Positions 29,305 to 39,066 are shown, counted from the stretch's first letter. The stretch is DNA of 64,000 nt from Camelimonas lactis (GCF_004342915.1 NZ_SLWL01000003.1:186001-250000); one strand, 5' to 3'. Notes: a model not told the origin generated them from the letters alone. A program made the numbers and translations.

Positions 29305-29925
29305 ATGATAAAGGGGCTCTGGCTAGCTGACATGCCGCTGGTGCTGGCGTCCGGTAGCACAACGCGTCGTGACATGCTGGCAGCGGCGGGTATCCCTGTT
29401 GAGGCCAGTCCGGCCGCCATTGACGAGCGGGAAGTGGACAGGGCGGCGCGCTGCGCTGGCGCGCCGGCCGCGACTGTCGCCATGTTGCTGGCCAGGGCCA
29501 AGGCGATGGAGGTTTCCGCCCGTTATCCAGGAAGGCTGGTGCTCGGAGCGGACCAGACGCTGGCCTGTGAGGGGCGGCAATATGACAAGCCAGCCGATAT
29601 GGCGCAGGGCAAGGCGCATCTGAACGCCCTTTCCGGGCGCACCCATCATCTCCATTCGGCCGCGGCTTTGATCAGGGACGGCCGGATCGTGGGGGAAGCG
29701 CAATCATCGGCGGACCTGACCATGCGCCATCTCGGGGCGGATTTCATCGACGCCTACGCGGCCGCAGTGGGCCCCAAATTCATGATGAGTGTCGGCGGCT
29801 ATCAGCTGGAGGGACTTGGCTCCCAGCTGTTTGAACGCATTGATGGTGACTATTTCACCATCCTCGGTCTTCCGCTGTTGCCTCTGATGGGCCACCTGCG
29901 GGCAGCGGGTTATATGGCGGAGTAA
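29305..29925 (+). CDS. maf: Maf-family nucleotide pyrophosphatase
   Basis: House-cleaning nucleoside-triphosphate pyrophosphatase (206 residues) removing modified or non-canonical nucleotides. LASGSTTRRDMLAAAGI at the N terminus, VLGADQTLACEG with the catalytic Asp, YDKPAD, LSGRTHHLHSA and GGYQLEGLGSQLFERIDGDYFTILGLP are family motifs. It starts 13 nt after the PPDK regulator and 3 nt before aroE, in one likely operon. Confidence 0.92.
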   Translation: MIKGLWLADMPLVLASGSTTRRDMLAAAGIPVEASPAAIDEREVDRAARCAGAPAATVAMLLARAKAMEVSARYPGRLVLGADQTLACEGRQYDKPADMAQGKAHLNALSGRTHHLHSAAALIRDGRIVGEAQSSADLTMRHLGADFIDAYAAAVGPKFMMSVGGYQLEGLGSQLFERIDGDYFTILGLPLLPLMGHLRAAGYMAE

Positions 29926-29928
29926 GGC

Positions 29929-30795
29929 GTGGAACGGACAGAAAATGTTGTGCGGGCGTGCGTTGTCGGCGATCCGGTTTCCCATTCGCGCTCACCGCTG
30001 ATCCATGGCCATTGGCTGCAGCGCCTGGGCATTGCGGGGGCTTATGACCGGCGCCAGGTGAAAGCTGACGAGGTCGACGCGTTTCTGGACGAGGTGCGAG
30101 CGGGCAAACTTCGTGGCGGCAACGTTACCGTCCCTCACAAGGAGGAGGCGGCGCGCCGTGTGGACGTCCTTACTGACACTGCGCGCCATTTGGGCGCCGT
30201 CAATACCGTCTGGGAAGTTGATGGCAAGGTCTGGGGTGACAACACCGACGTTACCGGCTTTCTGGCCAATCTCGACGAGCGCAGTCCAGGTTGGGACCGC
30301 GAGCGGGAGAAGGCGATCGTTCTCGGGGCTGGCGGCGCCGCGCGGGCCATTATTTATGGATTGCTGACGCGGGGTTTCCGCGAGATCGGCATCGCCAACC
30401 GCTCTGTGTCCCGCGCCCGGAAGCTGGCGGAAGAACTGCAGCCCCAGGGTGAGCAGCAGCTGGTCCCGATCGCGTGGGACGCGCGCTCCGACGCCTTGAA
30501 GAATGCAAACGTCCTCGTCAACACCACCTCGCTGGGCATGACCGGCCAGCCGCCGCTGGAGCTTTCCCTGGAGGCGTTGCCGGTTCAGGCTGTGGTGCAT
30601 GACATCGTTTATGCGCCACTGGAAACTGACCTGCTGCGCGCTGCGCGCCAGCGTGGAAATCCGGCCGTGGATGGCCTCGGCATGCTGCTGCACCAGGCCG
30701 CGCCGGGCTTTTCCCGCTGGTTCGGCCAGGAGCCGCAGGTGACGGACGAACTTCGCCTGCTGATTATCGACGACATGAACAGGACCGCGGCATGA
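29929..30795 (+). CDS. aroE: Shikimate dehydrogenase
   Basis: NADPH-dependent reductase (288 residues) of the shikimate pathway for aromatic amino acids. Substrate-binding motif [18 protein letters not shown], catalytic Lys in [11 protein letters not shown], catalytic Asp in [13 protein letters not shown], and nucleotide-binding loop [14 protein letters not shown] are all present. Start is GTG at 29929, three bases after the maf stop; its stop overlaps the coaE start by 4 nt. Confidence 0.95.
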   Translation: MERTENVVRACVVGDPVSHSRSPLIHGHWLQRLGIAGAYDRRQVKADEVDAFLDEVRAGKLRGGNVTVPHKEEAARRVDVLTDTARHLGAVNTVWEVDGKVWGDNTDVTGFLANLDERSPGWDREREKAIVLGAGGAARAIIYGLLTRGFREIGIANRSVSRARKLAEELQPQGEQQLVPIAWDARSDALKNANVLVNTTSLGMTGQPPLELSLEALPVQAVVHDIVYAPLETDLLRAARQRGNPAVDGLGMLLHQAAPGFSRWFGQEPQVTDELRLLIIDDMNRTAA

Positions 30796-31418
30796 CCTTC
30801 ATTCTCGGACTCACCGGCTCCATCGGCATGGGCAAGTCAGCCACCTCCGCCATGTTCCGTGAGATGGGTGCCTGGATATACGACGCCGATGCGGCCGTGC
30901 ACGCTATTTATGCCGGGCCGGCCACGCCGTTGGTTGAGGCAGCCTTTCCGGGGGTCGCTGATGAAAACGGCGTGGTGAACCGGGAGCGGCTTGGCGCCGC
31001 AGTGTTGGGTGATGCAGCTGCGCTCAAGCGTCTGGAGAGCATAGTCCATCCGCTGCTACGTCAACATCAGCTGGATCTCGTTCGACAGGCTGTCGAAGCC
31101 AATGTTCCCGTGCTGGTGATGGATGTGCCCCTGCTGTTCGAGACGGGCGGGGACCGGCGCTGCGATGCGGTGGCTGTCGTCAGCGCCGATCCGGAAATCC
31201 AGCGGGAGCGCGTTCTGGCGCGTCCTGGCATGACGCCTGAAAAATTTGAAATGATTCACGTGAAACAGATGCCTGACGCCGAGAAGCGCCGCAGGGCCCA
31301 TTTCATTATCGACACGGGACACGGGTTCGACCATGCGCGGCGTCAGGTGGGCGATATCCTCAAGACGATCGCCGGCCGTGAAGGAGCAGCCGCAAAAGAG
31401 TTACTGGCGGCTGCCTGA
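30792..31418 (+). CDS. coaE: Dephospho-CoA kinase
   Basis: Last enzyme of coenzyme A synthesis (208 residues), phosphorylating dephospho-CoA. P-loop [17 protein letters not shown] at the N terminus, [10 protein letters not shown], and [21 protein letters not shown] (lid and acceptor region) match CoaE. Overlaps aroE by 4 nt. A parS-like palindrome lies in its 3' third. Confidence 0.95.
   Translation: MTFILGLTGSIGMGKSATSAMFREMGAWIYDADAAVHAIYAGPATPLVEAAFPGVADENGVVNRERLGAAVLGDAAALKRLESIVHPLLRQHQLDLVRQAVEANVPVLVMDVPLLFETGGDRRCDAVAVVSADPEIQRERVLARPGMTPEKFEMIHVKQMPDAEKRRRAHFIIDTGHGFDHARRQVGDILKTIAGREGAAAKELLAAA
31252..31267. promoter_or_regulatory. parS-like palindrome inside coaE (one mismatch)
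   Basis: TGATTCACGTGAAACA differs from the parS 16-mer at one left-arm position. It is about 3.1 kb to the right of the proposed origin, on the opposite side from parAB. Confidence 0.65.
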
Positions 31419-31520
31419 GATCTACAGGCGCTACGCCATCGAAGGGGTTTACGGGCGCGCACTGGCCCTTCCGTGCAGCGGCGCCCTGCCATTGAACGTC
31501 CCGCCAACCGGAGATCAGCC

Positions 31521-32258
31521 GTGAAGCTCAGGGAGATCGTTTTCGATACAGAAACCACGGGTGTTGACCCCCATAAGGGGGATCGCATCGTCGAAATTGG
31601 CTGCGTCGAAATTCTCGACCATCTTCCGACCGGGAACACGTTTCATTGTTATATTAATCCGCAGCGCGACATGCCTGCTGAAGCGTTCGCCGTTCATGGA
31701 CTGAGCGCCGAGTTTCTGGCGGACAAACCGGTATTCGCCTCTGTGGCCGACGATTTCCGCGCTTTTATTGGCGATGCGCCGCTGGTCGCTCACAACGCGC
31801 AGTTCGATGTGAACTTCATCAATGCCGAATTCGCCCGGCTTGGCGTTGCCGCGCTCGACCCTGGACGCATCGTTGACACGCTGTTCATCGCCCGCCGCAA
31901 GCATCCAGGCGCCAACAACTCACTGGATGGTCTGTGTTCGCGTTATGGCATTGATAACAGTCGCCGCACAAAGCATGGCGCCTTGCTCGACGCCGAAATT
32001 CTCGCGGAAGTGTATCTGGAACTGCGCGGCGGCCGGCAGACAGGTCTGGATCTGAGTGTGGCGGAGGCGCCGGCCCGCGCCCGGATCGTTATCCAGACGA
32101 CAGTTTCCGAAACGGAGATCCTGGCGCGTAGCAAGCCATTACCGTCTGTTCTGACGGAAGACGACCTGACGGCGCATCGCGCCCTGGTCGCCAGTATGAA
32201 GGACAAGGCCATCTGGCTGGACTATATCCAGCTTGACGATGCGGGCGCCGAAAACTGA
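31521..32258 (+). CDS. dnaQ: DNA polymerase III epsilon subunit (3'-5' proofreading exonuclease)
   Basis: Proofreading subunit (245 residues) of the replicative polymerase. Exo I FDTETTGVDP, Exo II VAHNAQFDVNFINAEF and Exo III H-G-A-L-L-D-A carry the catalytic acidic residues and His (DEDDh type). The GTG at 31521 follows GGAG by eight bases; an upstream in-frame ATG would add 16 unrelated residues. It ends the maf-aroE-coaE-dnaQ row with a strong terminator. Confidence 0.94.
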   Translation: MKLREIVFDTETTGVDPHKGDRIVEIGCVEILDHLPTGNTFHCYINPQRDMPAEAFAVHGLSAEFLADKPVFASVADDFRAFIGDAPLVAHNAQFDVNFINAEFARLGVAALDPGRIVDTLFIARRKHPGANNSLDGLCSRYGIDNSRRTKHGALLDAEILAEVYLELRGGRQTGLDLSVAEAPARARIVIQTTVSETEILARSKPLPSVLTEDDLTAHRALVASMKDKAIWLDYIQLDDAGAEN

Positions 32259-32300
32259 GGAAAAAGCTGGAGGCGCGACGCTTTGTTTGCCGGATAAGCA

Positions 32301-32333
32301 AAAAAGGGCGGTGGCATGGCCACCGCCCTTTTT
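32301..32333. terminator. Bidirectional terminator between dnaQ and secB
   Basis: A 15-bp perfect inverted repeat (32301-32315 with 32319-32333) with flanking A5 and T5 runs. It is centrally placed between the convergent stops of dnaQ and secB. Confidence 0.88.
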
Positions 32334-32356
32334 CAGCAGTTTCAAAACCGCCCGCC

Positions 32357-32842
32357 TTACTGGGCTTGCGCCGGAGCTTCAGCGAACTGTTCGGCGCGCT
32401 CGCGGTACAGGGCGGCGAAGTCGATTGGATCGACATACAGCGGCGGAAAGCCGCCGCCGCGCACGGCGTCAGCAACGATCTGGCGTGCGAACGGGAACAG
32501 CAGGCGCGGGCACTCGATCATGATGACCGGATGCAGGTCTTCCGCCGGAATGTTCTGGGTGCGGAAAATACCGCAGTAGGTCAGGTCGAAGGCGAACAGG
32601 GTGTCGTTGTCGACCTTGGCGTTGCCCTCAAGCTTGAGCTCGACTTCAAAGTCCGTTTCCGACAGCTGCTGCGCGCCGACATTGACCTGGATGGAGATCT
32701 GCGGGGCCTTTTCCTGGGGAGTCAGGGACCGGGGCGCGTTCGGATTTTCGAACGACAGGTCGCGGGTGTACTGCGCCAGGCCGTTAAGCAGCGGGGCGCC
32801 GTCTTGCGGCTGCGGGCCGCCGTTTACAGACGTGTCTGACAT
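32357..32842 (-). CDS. secB: Protein-export chaperone SecB
   Basis: Tetrameric cytosolic chaperone (161 residues) that keeps preproteins unfolded and hands them to Sec[35 protein letters not shown] and [24 protein letters not shown] are the family signatures. The ATG at 32842 begins MSDTSVNGG; a longer frame upstream is not homologous. It has the Gln/Ala-rich C-terminal tail usual in alphaproteobacteria. Confidence 0.95.
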   Translation of the reverse strand: MSDTSVNGGPQPQDGAPLLNGLAQYTRDLSFENPNAPRSLTPQEKAPQISIQVNVGAQQLSETDFEVELKLEGNAKVDNDTLFAFDLTYCGIFRTQNIPAEDLHPVIMIECPRLLFPFARQIVADAVRGGGFPPLYVDPIDFAALYRERAEQFAEAPAQAQ

Positions 32843-33184
32843 GAAAGGATCCTCTCCAGGATGCGTCGCGTATACTCGGCGTCGCCGGTTATCTGTCGGC
32901 GAATGATTCGTGACGGACGTCAGAAGCCATGACGCCATGCGGGCGGAAGCGGCGCGCTAACATGGAACAGTCTCCCATACAAGCGCCAGTCTCTTCGCCG
33001 CCGAGATGATGAAAAGGCTAGATGTTCGACGATAGCACACCATATTATCCGGAGCATTCGCAAACACGACGGTTCTGGCGGTCCCCGATATCGCCAGCGC
33101 CTCCGAAAGCAGTCCGCCGCAGGTCGCGTCTGGCGTGGCCGGCGGTGGTTCTTACTGACCAGTTTTTACAGGTTTCCAGGGACC
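32843..33184. other. Divergent promoter region between secB and the Tim44-like gene
   Basis: About 340 bases with no gene I can support. It must contain promoters in both directions. Moderately AT-rich stretches occur at about 33020-33065; I see no clear palindrome or RNA gene. Confidence 0.4.
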
Positions 33185-33910
33185 ATGCAGGATTCGTTTG
33201 ACCCGCTTACCATTATCTTTCTGGCCCTGGCGGTTTTCATTATCTGGAAACTGAGGTCGGTCCTCGGCCAGCGCACCGGCGGTGAGCGTCCGCCTTATGA
33301 CCCCTTTGCCCGCAAGGACGCGGCGAAGCCCGATGAAAAGGCGTCGCAGCCGGATGGCGGCGGCAAGGTCATCCATCTGCCTGGCAGCGGTCCGGTTGCT
33401 CCCGCCGCCGGTCAGCCGTCGGGCGAGCGCTGGACGGGAATAGCCGAGAAGGGCGCGCCCGTCACAGCCGCCCTGGACAGCATTGCCGCCGCCGAACCAC
33501 AGTTCGACGCCAGCCAATTTCTGGAAGGCGCCAAATCCGCCTACGAGACCATAGTGCTGGCGTTTTCGCGGGGGGATCGCATTACGCTGAAATCACTGCT
33601 GTCGCAGGAGGTCTATGAGGGCTTCGAGCGGGTGATCGCCGAACGTGAAAAAGAGGGCCAGCGATCTGAAACGACATTCGTCGCCATCGCCCAGCCGGTA
33701 ATCTCCGATGCCGAGGTCAGCGGCAAAAACGCCCAGCTGACGCTGCGCTTCACCTCGAAACTGATTGCCGCTACCCGAAACAGGGCAGGTGATGTGGTTG
33801 ATGGTGATCCAGAAGGCGTGGTTGATGTTACGGACGTCTGGACGTTCGCTCGCACCCTGGGCAGCCGGGACCCCAACTGGCGGCTGGTGGCGACCGAAGC
33901 TGGCGGCTGA
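33185..33910 (+). CDS. Tim44-like domain protein (bacterial TimA type)
   Basis: Membrane-anchored protein of 241 residues: one N-terminal helix (PLTIIFLALAVFIIWKL), a charged, Pro/Gly-rich linker with RPPYDPF, then a Tim44 domain from about residue 110 (FLEGAKSAYETIVLAFSRGDRITLKSLLSQEVYEGFERVI and DVWTFARTLGSRDPNWRLVAT). Alphaproteobacterial relatives are the presumed ancestors of mitochondrial Tim44, but their job in bacteria is little known. In relatives it is often followed by the lytic transglycosylase gene mltA, which is absent here. Confidence 0.85.
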   Translation: MQDSFDPLTIIFLALAVFIIWKLRSVLGQRTGGERPPYDPFARKDAAKPDEKASQPDGGGKVIHLPGSGPVAPAAGQPSGERWTGIAEKGAPVTAALDSIAAAEPQFDASQFLEGAKSAYETIVLAFSRGDRITLKSLLSQEVYEGFERVIAEREKEGQRSETTFVAIAQPVISDAEVSGKNAQLTLRFTSKLIAATRNRAGDVVDGDPEGVVDVTDVWTFARTLGSRDPNWRLVATEAGG

Positions 33911-33957
33911 GGGGCGTCTGGTTGCCTCCCGCTTGAGTGACGTGATGGATTGAGTCG

Positions 33958-33989
33958 GGAGCGTTTCCAGGTCATGGAAACGCTCCTTT
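33958..33989 (+). terminator. Terminator after the Tim44-like gene
   Basis: A 12-bp perfect stem (33958-33969 with 33975-33986), loop GGTCA, then TTTC. It lies about 48 nt after the stop codon. Confidence 0.7.
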
Positions 33990-34059
33990 CGTTGATGCGG
34001 TCCCGGATGTGAAAAACCCTGCGGGCGGTTGGGAAACCAAAGACAGCTGTTCGCGGGCA

Positions 34060-34075
34060 TGATTCACGTGAAGCA
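34060..34075. promoter_or_regulatory. Degenerate parS-like palindrome (two mismatches)
   Basis: TGATTCACGTGAAGCA keeps the TTCACGTGAA centre but has one substitution in each arm. It is intergenic, about 5.9 kb right of the origin candidate. Confidence 0.45.
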
Positions 34076-34161
34076 TTCCGGTTGCGCAGCAGAGCCGTCG
34101 CTGGACCACGTTGGTCCAGACTTTGCCTGGCCGGCCGCAAATGACCTGGCTGGAGTTCCTT

Positions 34162-34767
34162 ATGACGCGCAAACGCCCGCGGGAGCTTGACCGGCAGGAG
34201 CGCCTCCTGTGGGAAACGGTGGCGCGAACCGTGACGCCCCTCCGGGGAAGACCACCGCTGCAGCTCCCCGTTGATCCATCGCCCGTGGAACGGACCGATG
34301 CGGCTCCATCACATGCCCGGGAAACGGTCGCTCAAACCAGCGGAAAGGCCAGCAGTTCGCGCGACCTGCCCGCGGGAAAACCACCGCCAGCTTTGCCGCC
34401 CATGGTCGCCATGGCCCGTAAGGAACGCAGGGCGGTGGTCAGCGGCTCCGTGCAAATTGACGCCAAGCTCGATCTGCATGGCTTACGTCAGGATGAGGCC
34501 CACCGCACCTTGCGCAATTTTCTGTTGCGTTCCGCCGCAGCCGGCTGCCGCACCGTGCTGGTGGTGACCGGCAAGGGCGCGCCGGCGCGGGACGACGCGC
34601 CGCTCTGGCATGGTGATCGTAGCGAACGCGGCGTACTGCGCCGGCTGGCGCCCTTCATCCTGGAGTCCGCTGAACTCAGGGAGGTTGTCCTGGGATATGA
34701 AGTGGCGGGTCAGCGCCACGGCGGCCTCGGGGCCCTTTATGTGCGGTTGCGCCGCCGCAGCCGCTGA
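34162..34767 (+). CDS. Smr/MutS2-domain protein
   Basis: 201-residue protein with a disordered Pro/Arg-rich first half and a C-terminal Smr domain: KLDLHGLRQDEAHRTLRNFL, VVTGKGAPARDD and LGALYVRLRRR. Smr domains are nucleic-acid endonucleases (HGxR and TGxG motifs, both kept here). The ATG at 34162 has GGAG seven bases upstream and begins MTRKRPRELDRQERLLW, as in Hyphomicrobiales relatives. Its exact substrate is unknown. Confidence 0.85.
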   Translation: MTRKRPRELDRQERLLWETVARTVTPLRGRPPLQLPVDPSPVERTDAAPSHARETVAQTSGKASSSRDLPAGKPPPALPPMVAMARKERRAVVSGSVQIDAKLDLHGLRQDEAHRTLRNFLLRSAAAGCRTVLVVTGKGAPARDDAPLWHGDRSERGVLRRLAPFILESAELREVVLGYEVAGQRHGGLGALYVRLRRRSR

Positions 34768-34781
34768 CAGCGGGCTTTTTT
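34759..34781 (+). terminator. Terminator overlapping the smr stop codon
   Basis: AGCCGCT / AGCGGGCT hairpin (one bulged G) followed by six T. It lies between the convergent smr and murJ genes and touches the murJ stop. Confidence 0.6.
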
Positions 34782-36336
34782 ATTCGTGGCCTGACTTGTG
34801 GCGTCCCCATCCGGGAAGTCCGCCGCCGAACCAGATGACGCCGCCATAGAGGGCTCCGCCCGTCGCGCATACCAGCAGCAGGACCGCGAGACGGCGGAGG
34901 CTGCTCCCATGGTTGAGGAGCGGGGCGCTGGCCACGACGAGGAGCGCCGCCGTCATGATGCTCGCCGCCAGCGCCTGAACCAGCAACGGTTTGAGGATGG
35001 CCAGCGACGGTCGCCACCAGTTCTGGTACGCCAGGATCAGCGCAATGGCGGCGCATTGCGCCCACAGGCCCGCTGCGACGGCCGCGCTGGCGCCGCCGAC
35101 GCCCCAGTACGGCGTCAACAGAACCGCTGCGACGGCAGTGACCATGACGCCGGCGCCGCCGCAGGCGGCCGACGCCCAGGCCTGCTCACGGACCAGAAGC
35201 TCCTGCAACAGGACCCGCGCCGCGACGCCTGCAGGCAGGCCCGGCGCCATCGCCATCAGCGCCAGCGCCGTGCCGGTGACGTCGCCGGGAGAAAATGCGC
35301 CCCGTCCGAACAGGGTCTGGATGATGGGCTCCGCCAGAACGAACAGCGCCGTCGCCGCCGGCAGGCCAATGGAGAGCGCGGAAACCAGCGCATGGTCCAG
35401 CATTTTGTTGTCTGCAAGCGCATGGGCGGCGGAGGCGCCGGCGCGGCTGGCGCCAAGCTCTGTCAGCACAACAGAGCCTATGACAACGCCGGCTAATGAA
35501 AGCGGTAGCTGGAACAGCCGGTCGGCGTAGTAGAACCAGGCCAGGGCCGCTGGTTCCTGTGAGGCCACGGCCGAAGCGACGAGGCCTATGATCTGGAAAC
35601 TTGCCGTTGCAACAAGGGCAGGCGCACCAAGCCGCAAAGCTTTGCCGACGCTGACCATCACGCCGTGTTGCAGGCCTTCGGCTGCCTGACGCAGAACCGG
35701 AATGAGCGGCCAGAGGACAAGCGCCAACTGCAGCAACCCGCCGGCGCTCAGGGACAAGGCCATCAGCGAGCCCATGGTCCGGGGCGTGCTGGTGACGTGC
35801 GGGATCACCAGATAGGCTCCTGCCAGCGCCGCATTGACGATGGCCGGCGCCAGCGCCGCGATGACATAACGCCGCTCGGCGTTGAGAAACGCGGCGGCGA
35901 TCGACGCCAGCGTTGCCGCCCCGATAAACGGCGTCATCAGCACGAACCACCAGCGCGCCAGATCAAAATCCTGGGGACGGCTTTCCAGGCCCGGCGCTGA
36001 CAGATGGATGGCGGCGCCCGCGCCCAACGCCAGCAAGGCGCCCAGAATGCCAAGCGCAAGTGTCGCCAGTATCAATGTGGTCCGGGCGAAGGCTGCCGCG
36101 TGGACGTGGCCCTCCTGCATGCGCAGGCGCAGATAGATCGGGGTGAGGGCCGCGTTCAGCCCGCCTTCGCCGAGCGTACGGCGCAAGGCGTTGGGCGCCC
36201 GCAGGGCAGCCAGCAATGCCTCGGCCATGGGCCCGGCGCCCAGCAGGTTTGCCACCAGCACATCGCGAGCATAACCCAGCAGGCGGGATACGATCGCGGC
36301 GATGCCAACCGCTGCAGCTGGCGACGCCAGTTTCAT
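34780..36336 (-). CDS. murJ: Lipid II flippase MurJ
   Basis: MOP-family flippase (518 residues, about 14 predicted helices) moving lipid II across the inner membrane. SRLLGYARDVLVANLLGAG near the N terminus with its Arg/Asp pair, NALRRTLGEGGLNAALTPIY, and FGRGAFSPGDVTGTALAL are typical. In many relatives it sits immediately upstream of trpS; here trpS is about 19 kb away, while murJ is convergent with the smr gene. The C terminus ends in a Trp/Gly-rich helix. Confidence 0.92.
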   Translation of the reverse strand: MKLASPAAAVGIAAIVSRLLGYARDVLVANLLGAGPMAEALLAALRAPNALRRTLGEGGLNAALTPIYLRLRMQEGHVHAAAFARTTLILATLALGILGALLALGAGAAIHLSAPGLESRPQDFDLARWWFVLMTPFIGAATLASIAAAFLNAERRYVIAALAPAIVNAALAGAYLVIPHVTSTPRTMGSLMALSLSAGGLLQLALVLWPLIPVLRQAAEGLQHGVMVSVGKALRLGAPALVATASFQIIGLVASAVASQEPAALAWFYYADRLFQLPLSLAGVVIGSVVLTELGASRAGASAAHALADNKMLDHALVSALSIGLPAATALFVLAEPIIQTLFGRGAFSPGDVTGTALALMAMAPGLPAGVAARVLLQELLVREQAWASAACGGAGVMVTAVAAVLLTPYWGVGGASAAVAAGLWAQCAAIALILAYQNWWRPSLAILKPLLVQALAASIMTAALLVVASAPLLNHGSSLRRLAVLLLVCATGGALYGGVIWFGGGLPGWGRHKSGHE

Positions 36337-36473
36337 GGACGGCCCGCCACAACAGATCGCTTGCCGGCCGCACAGCTATGGAGCTCTGGTCCGCATGGCT
36401 GGGCTTCACGCCGGGGCTCGCTTATGGTCGGCTGGCCTGAGGCCAATGCCCTGTGCGCAGACCTGTTCACCGA

Positions 36474-37742
36474 ATGACCACTCCACCAGAACGCATATTC
36501 ATGACCGATATGGCTTCAGATCGCCCGCAAGCGCCAGCCCATGGTCCTGCGCCATCCGCCGGATCACCGTCCGCGCCGGGCAGGGCAATTCTGTTCCTTG
36601 CCATGGCGTCGTTCGTCAGCGCCGCCACCGCCCGCGTCGCCGATCCCCTGTTGCCGGAAATCGGTCGGGAATTCGGCGCCACGCCTGGCCAGGCGGGCCT
36701 CATCGTCGCGGCCTTCTCCATATCCTACGGCCTGCTTCAGGCTGTCTACGGCCCAGTCGGCGATGCCTTTGGCAAATATCGCCTGGTCGCCATCGCCACG
36801 TTCCTTTCGTCGCTCGGCGTCATTGCCAGTGCGTTTGCCGGCTCCCTGCATGTGCTGGCTGTGACCCGGCTGCTGTCCGGAGCCACCGCGGCCGCCATCA
36901 TTCCCCTGTCGATGGCGTGGATCGGCGATGTGGTGCCTTATGATCAGCGCCAGTCTGTGCTGGCGAAATTCATGAGCGGACAGATTCTGGGACTGGTGTT
37001 CGGTCAGGCGTTTGGCGGCATGCTGAGCGAAATCATGGGCTGGCGCCAGGTGTTCGTGGTGCTGGCGCTGCTCTACGTGTTGGCCTCGGCTGGCCTGACG
37101 GCCGACATGTTCCGCAAGGATCATCCGCCGCCGGTGCGGTCGGGTAATGGCGGAGTGGGACGCGGCGTGTTGCAGATGCTGGGACTGCTGGCGCGACCAT
37201 GGCCGCGCACCGTCATTGTCATGGTCTTTCTGGAAGGCGCCATTGTCTTTGGCTGCTGGGCCTATGTCGGCTCGGAGTTGCAACGTCGGTTCGCCGTTGG
37301 TCCCGGAACCGCGGGCGCCATACTTGCGGTCTTTGGCTTTGGCGGACTGGCCTACGCCCTGAACGCCCGGACCATGGTTAAACGGTTCGGCGAGCGCGGC
37401 CTGGTGATCTGGGGCGGCGTTGGCCTGGCCATTGCCTTTACGTTGATCGCCATCACGCCGGTGCTGTGGAGCGCCGTTGTCGCATCGGCCATTTGCGGCC
37501 TGTCATTCTACATGCTGCACAACACGCTGCAGACCAACGCCACACAGATGGCGCCCGAGGCGCGTGGTTCAGCGGTGTCGCTGTTCGCTTCCGCGCTGTT
37601 CATCGGCCAGACCGTGGGCGTCGCTGTCATCGGCCCGACGTTTGATCGCTGGGGCGGTCAGCCCGGGCTGATTATCGCCGCCATTCTGACGCCACTGCTG
37701 GTGGTGTGGTTCGCCGGGCGGTTGCGTAACCGCCCGGAGTGA
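36474..37742 (+). CDS. Major facilitator superfamily transporter
   Basis: About 420 residues with 12 predicted helices. The loop-2 motif AFGKYRLVAIATFLSSLG, RLLSGATAAAIIPLSMAWIGD and GMLSEIMGWRQVFVVLALLY resemble drug/metabolite exporters of the DHA type. The substrate is unknown. ATG at 36474 is used, but ATG 36501 (MTDMASDRPQ) and GTG 36453 are possible; none has a strong ribosome site. It is divergent from murJ and convergent with hslU. Confidence 0.8.
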   Translation: MTTPPERIFMTDMASDRPQAPAHGPAPSAGSPSAPGRAILFLAMASFVSAATARVADPLLPEIGREFGATPGQAGLIVAAFSISYGLLQAVYGPVGDAFGKYRLVAIATFLSSLGVIASAFAGSLHVLAVTRLLSGATAAAIIPLSMAWIGDVVPYDQRQSVLAKFMSGQILGLVFGQAFGGMLSEIMGWRQVFVVLALLYVLASAGLTADMFRKDHPPPVRSGNGGVGRGVLQMLGLLARPWPRTVIVMVFLEGAIVFGCWAYVGSELQRRFAVGPGTAGAILAVFGFGGLAYALNARTMVKRFGERGLVIWGGVGLAIAFTLIAITPVLWSAVVASAICGLSFYMLHNTLQTNATQMAPEARGSAVSLFASALFIGQTVGVAVIGPTFDRWGGQPGLIIAAILTPLLVVWFAGRLRNRPE

Positions 37743-37758
37743 GCCGGTGGCGAAGCCG

Positions 37759-39066
37759 TTACAGGATAAAACGGCTGAGATCGGTGTTCCGCGCCAGTTC
37801 ACCCAGGCGGGCCTCCACATAGGCGGCGTCGATCCGGACAGTTTCGCCAGCGCGGTCCGCGGCGGTGAAGGAGATGTCGTCGAGCACGCGCTCGATGACC
37901 GTCTGTAGCCGGCGGGCGCCAATGTTCTCCACCGAGGCGTTCACCTCCACGGCGATGCGCGCCAGTGCGTCGATGGCGTCGCTGGTGAAGTCCAGCGTCA
38001 CGCCCTCCGTCGCCATCATGGCGATCGACTGGCGGATGAGGTTAGCCTCGGTGTCCGTGAGAATGCGCCGGAAATCGCTTTCATCCAGCGAGCTCAGCTC
38101 GACGCGGATCGGCAGGCGACCCTGCAGTTCAGGCAGCAGATCCGAGGGCTTGGCGACATGGAAGGCGCCGGATGCGATGAAGAGAATATGGTCCGTCTTC
38201 ACCGGCCCGTGTTTGGTGGAGACGGTGGTGCCCTCGATCAGCGGCAGCAGATCGCGCTGCACGCCTTCACGTGAAACATCGCCGCCGCCACGGTGTTCAC
38301 GCACGCAGATCTTGTCGATCTCGTCGAGAAAAACGATGCCGTCGTTCTCGACCTGGCGGATGGCCTCCTGAACCAGTTGCTCCTGATCGAGCAGTTTGTC
38401 GCTTTCCTCGCTCACCAGCGGCTCAAAGGCGTCGCGCACGGTGGTGCGGCGGGATTTGGTGCGGCCGCCCATGGCCTTGCCGAAAATGTCGCCAATATTG
38501 ATGGCGCCAACGGAGGCGCCCGGCATGCCCGGCAGTTCGAACATCGGCATCCCGCCAGAAGGCGCCTGCAGTTCGATGTCGATTTCCTTTTCGTCGAGCA
38601 GGCCGTCGCGCAGCTTGCGGCGGAACGATTCCCGGGTGGCGGCGCCAGAGGTGGCGCCGACCAGGGCGTCGAGCACACGTTCTTCGGCGGCGAGTTGGGC
38701 CCGGGCCTGCACATCCTTGCGCCGGGTTTCCCGCACCAGCGAGATCGCCACTTCGACCAGATCGCGGACGATCTGCTCCACGTCGCGGCCCACATAGCCG
38801 ACTTCGGTGAACTTGGTGGCTTCCACCTTGAGGAATGGCGCGCCGGCCAGCCGCGCCAGCCGGCGCGAAATCTCGGTCTTGCCGCAGCCGGTGGGGCCGA
38901 TCATCAGGATGTTTTTCGGCATCACCTCATCGCGCAAGGTCGCGTCGAGCTGCTGCCGGCGCCAGCGGTTGCGCAGGGCGATGGCGACGGCGCGCTTGGC
39001 GTCACGCTGGCCAACGATATGCCGGTCCAGCTCCGAAACGATTTCACGGGGAGAGAAAGTGGTCAT
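37759..39066 (-). CDS. hslU: ATP-dependent protease ATPase subunit HslU
   Basis: AAA+ unfoldase (435 residues) of the HslVU protease. [16 protein letters not shown], Walker [16 protein letters not shown] (residues 57-64), pore motif [16 protein letters not shown], Walker [12 protein letters not shown] and sensor region [14 protein letters not shown] are complete. The C-terminal tail (DLSRFIL) that docks into HslV is intact. Unlike most genomes, 183 nt separate it from hslV, and this gap holds a dispersed repeat. Confidence 0.96.
   Translation of the reverse strand: MTTFSPREIVSELDRHIVGQRDAKRAVAIALRNRWRRQQLDATLRDEVMPKNILMIGPTGCGKTEISRRLARLAGAPFLKVEATKFTEVGYVGRDVEQIVRDLVEVAISLVRETRRKDVQARAQLAAEERVLDALVGATSGAATRESFRRKLRDGLLDEKEIDIELQAPSGGMPMFELPGMPGASVGAINIGDIFGKAMGGRTKSRRTTVRDAFEPLVSEESDKLLDQEQLVQEAIRQVENDGIVFLDEIDKICVREHRGGGDVSREGVQRDLLPLIEGTTVSTKHGPVKTDHILFIASGAFHVAKPSDLLPELQGRLPIRVELSSLDESDFRRILTDTEANLIRQSIAMMATEGVTLDFTSDAIDALARIAVEVNASVENIGARRLQTVIERVLDDISFTAADRAGETVRIDAAYVEARLGELARNTDLSRFIL
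38263..38278. promoter_or_regulatory. Degenerate parS-like half-palindrome inside hslU
   Basis: GCCTTCACGTGAAACA keeps the TTCACGTGAAACA part but has three changes in the left arm. It is probably a chance or decayed site. Confidence 0.25.
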
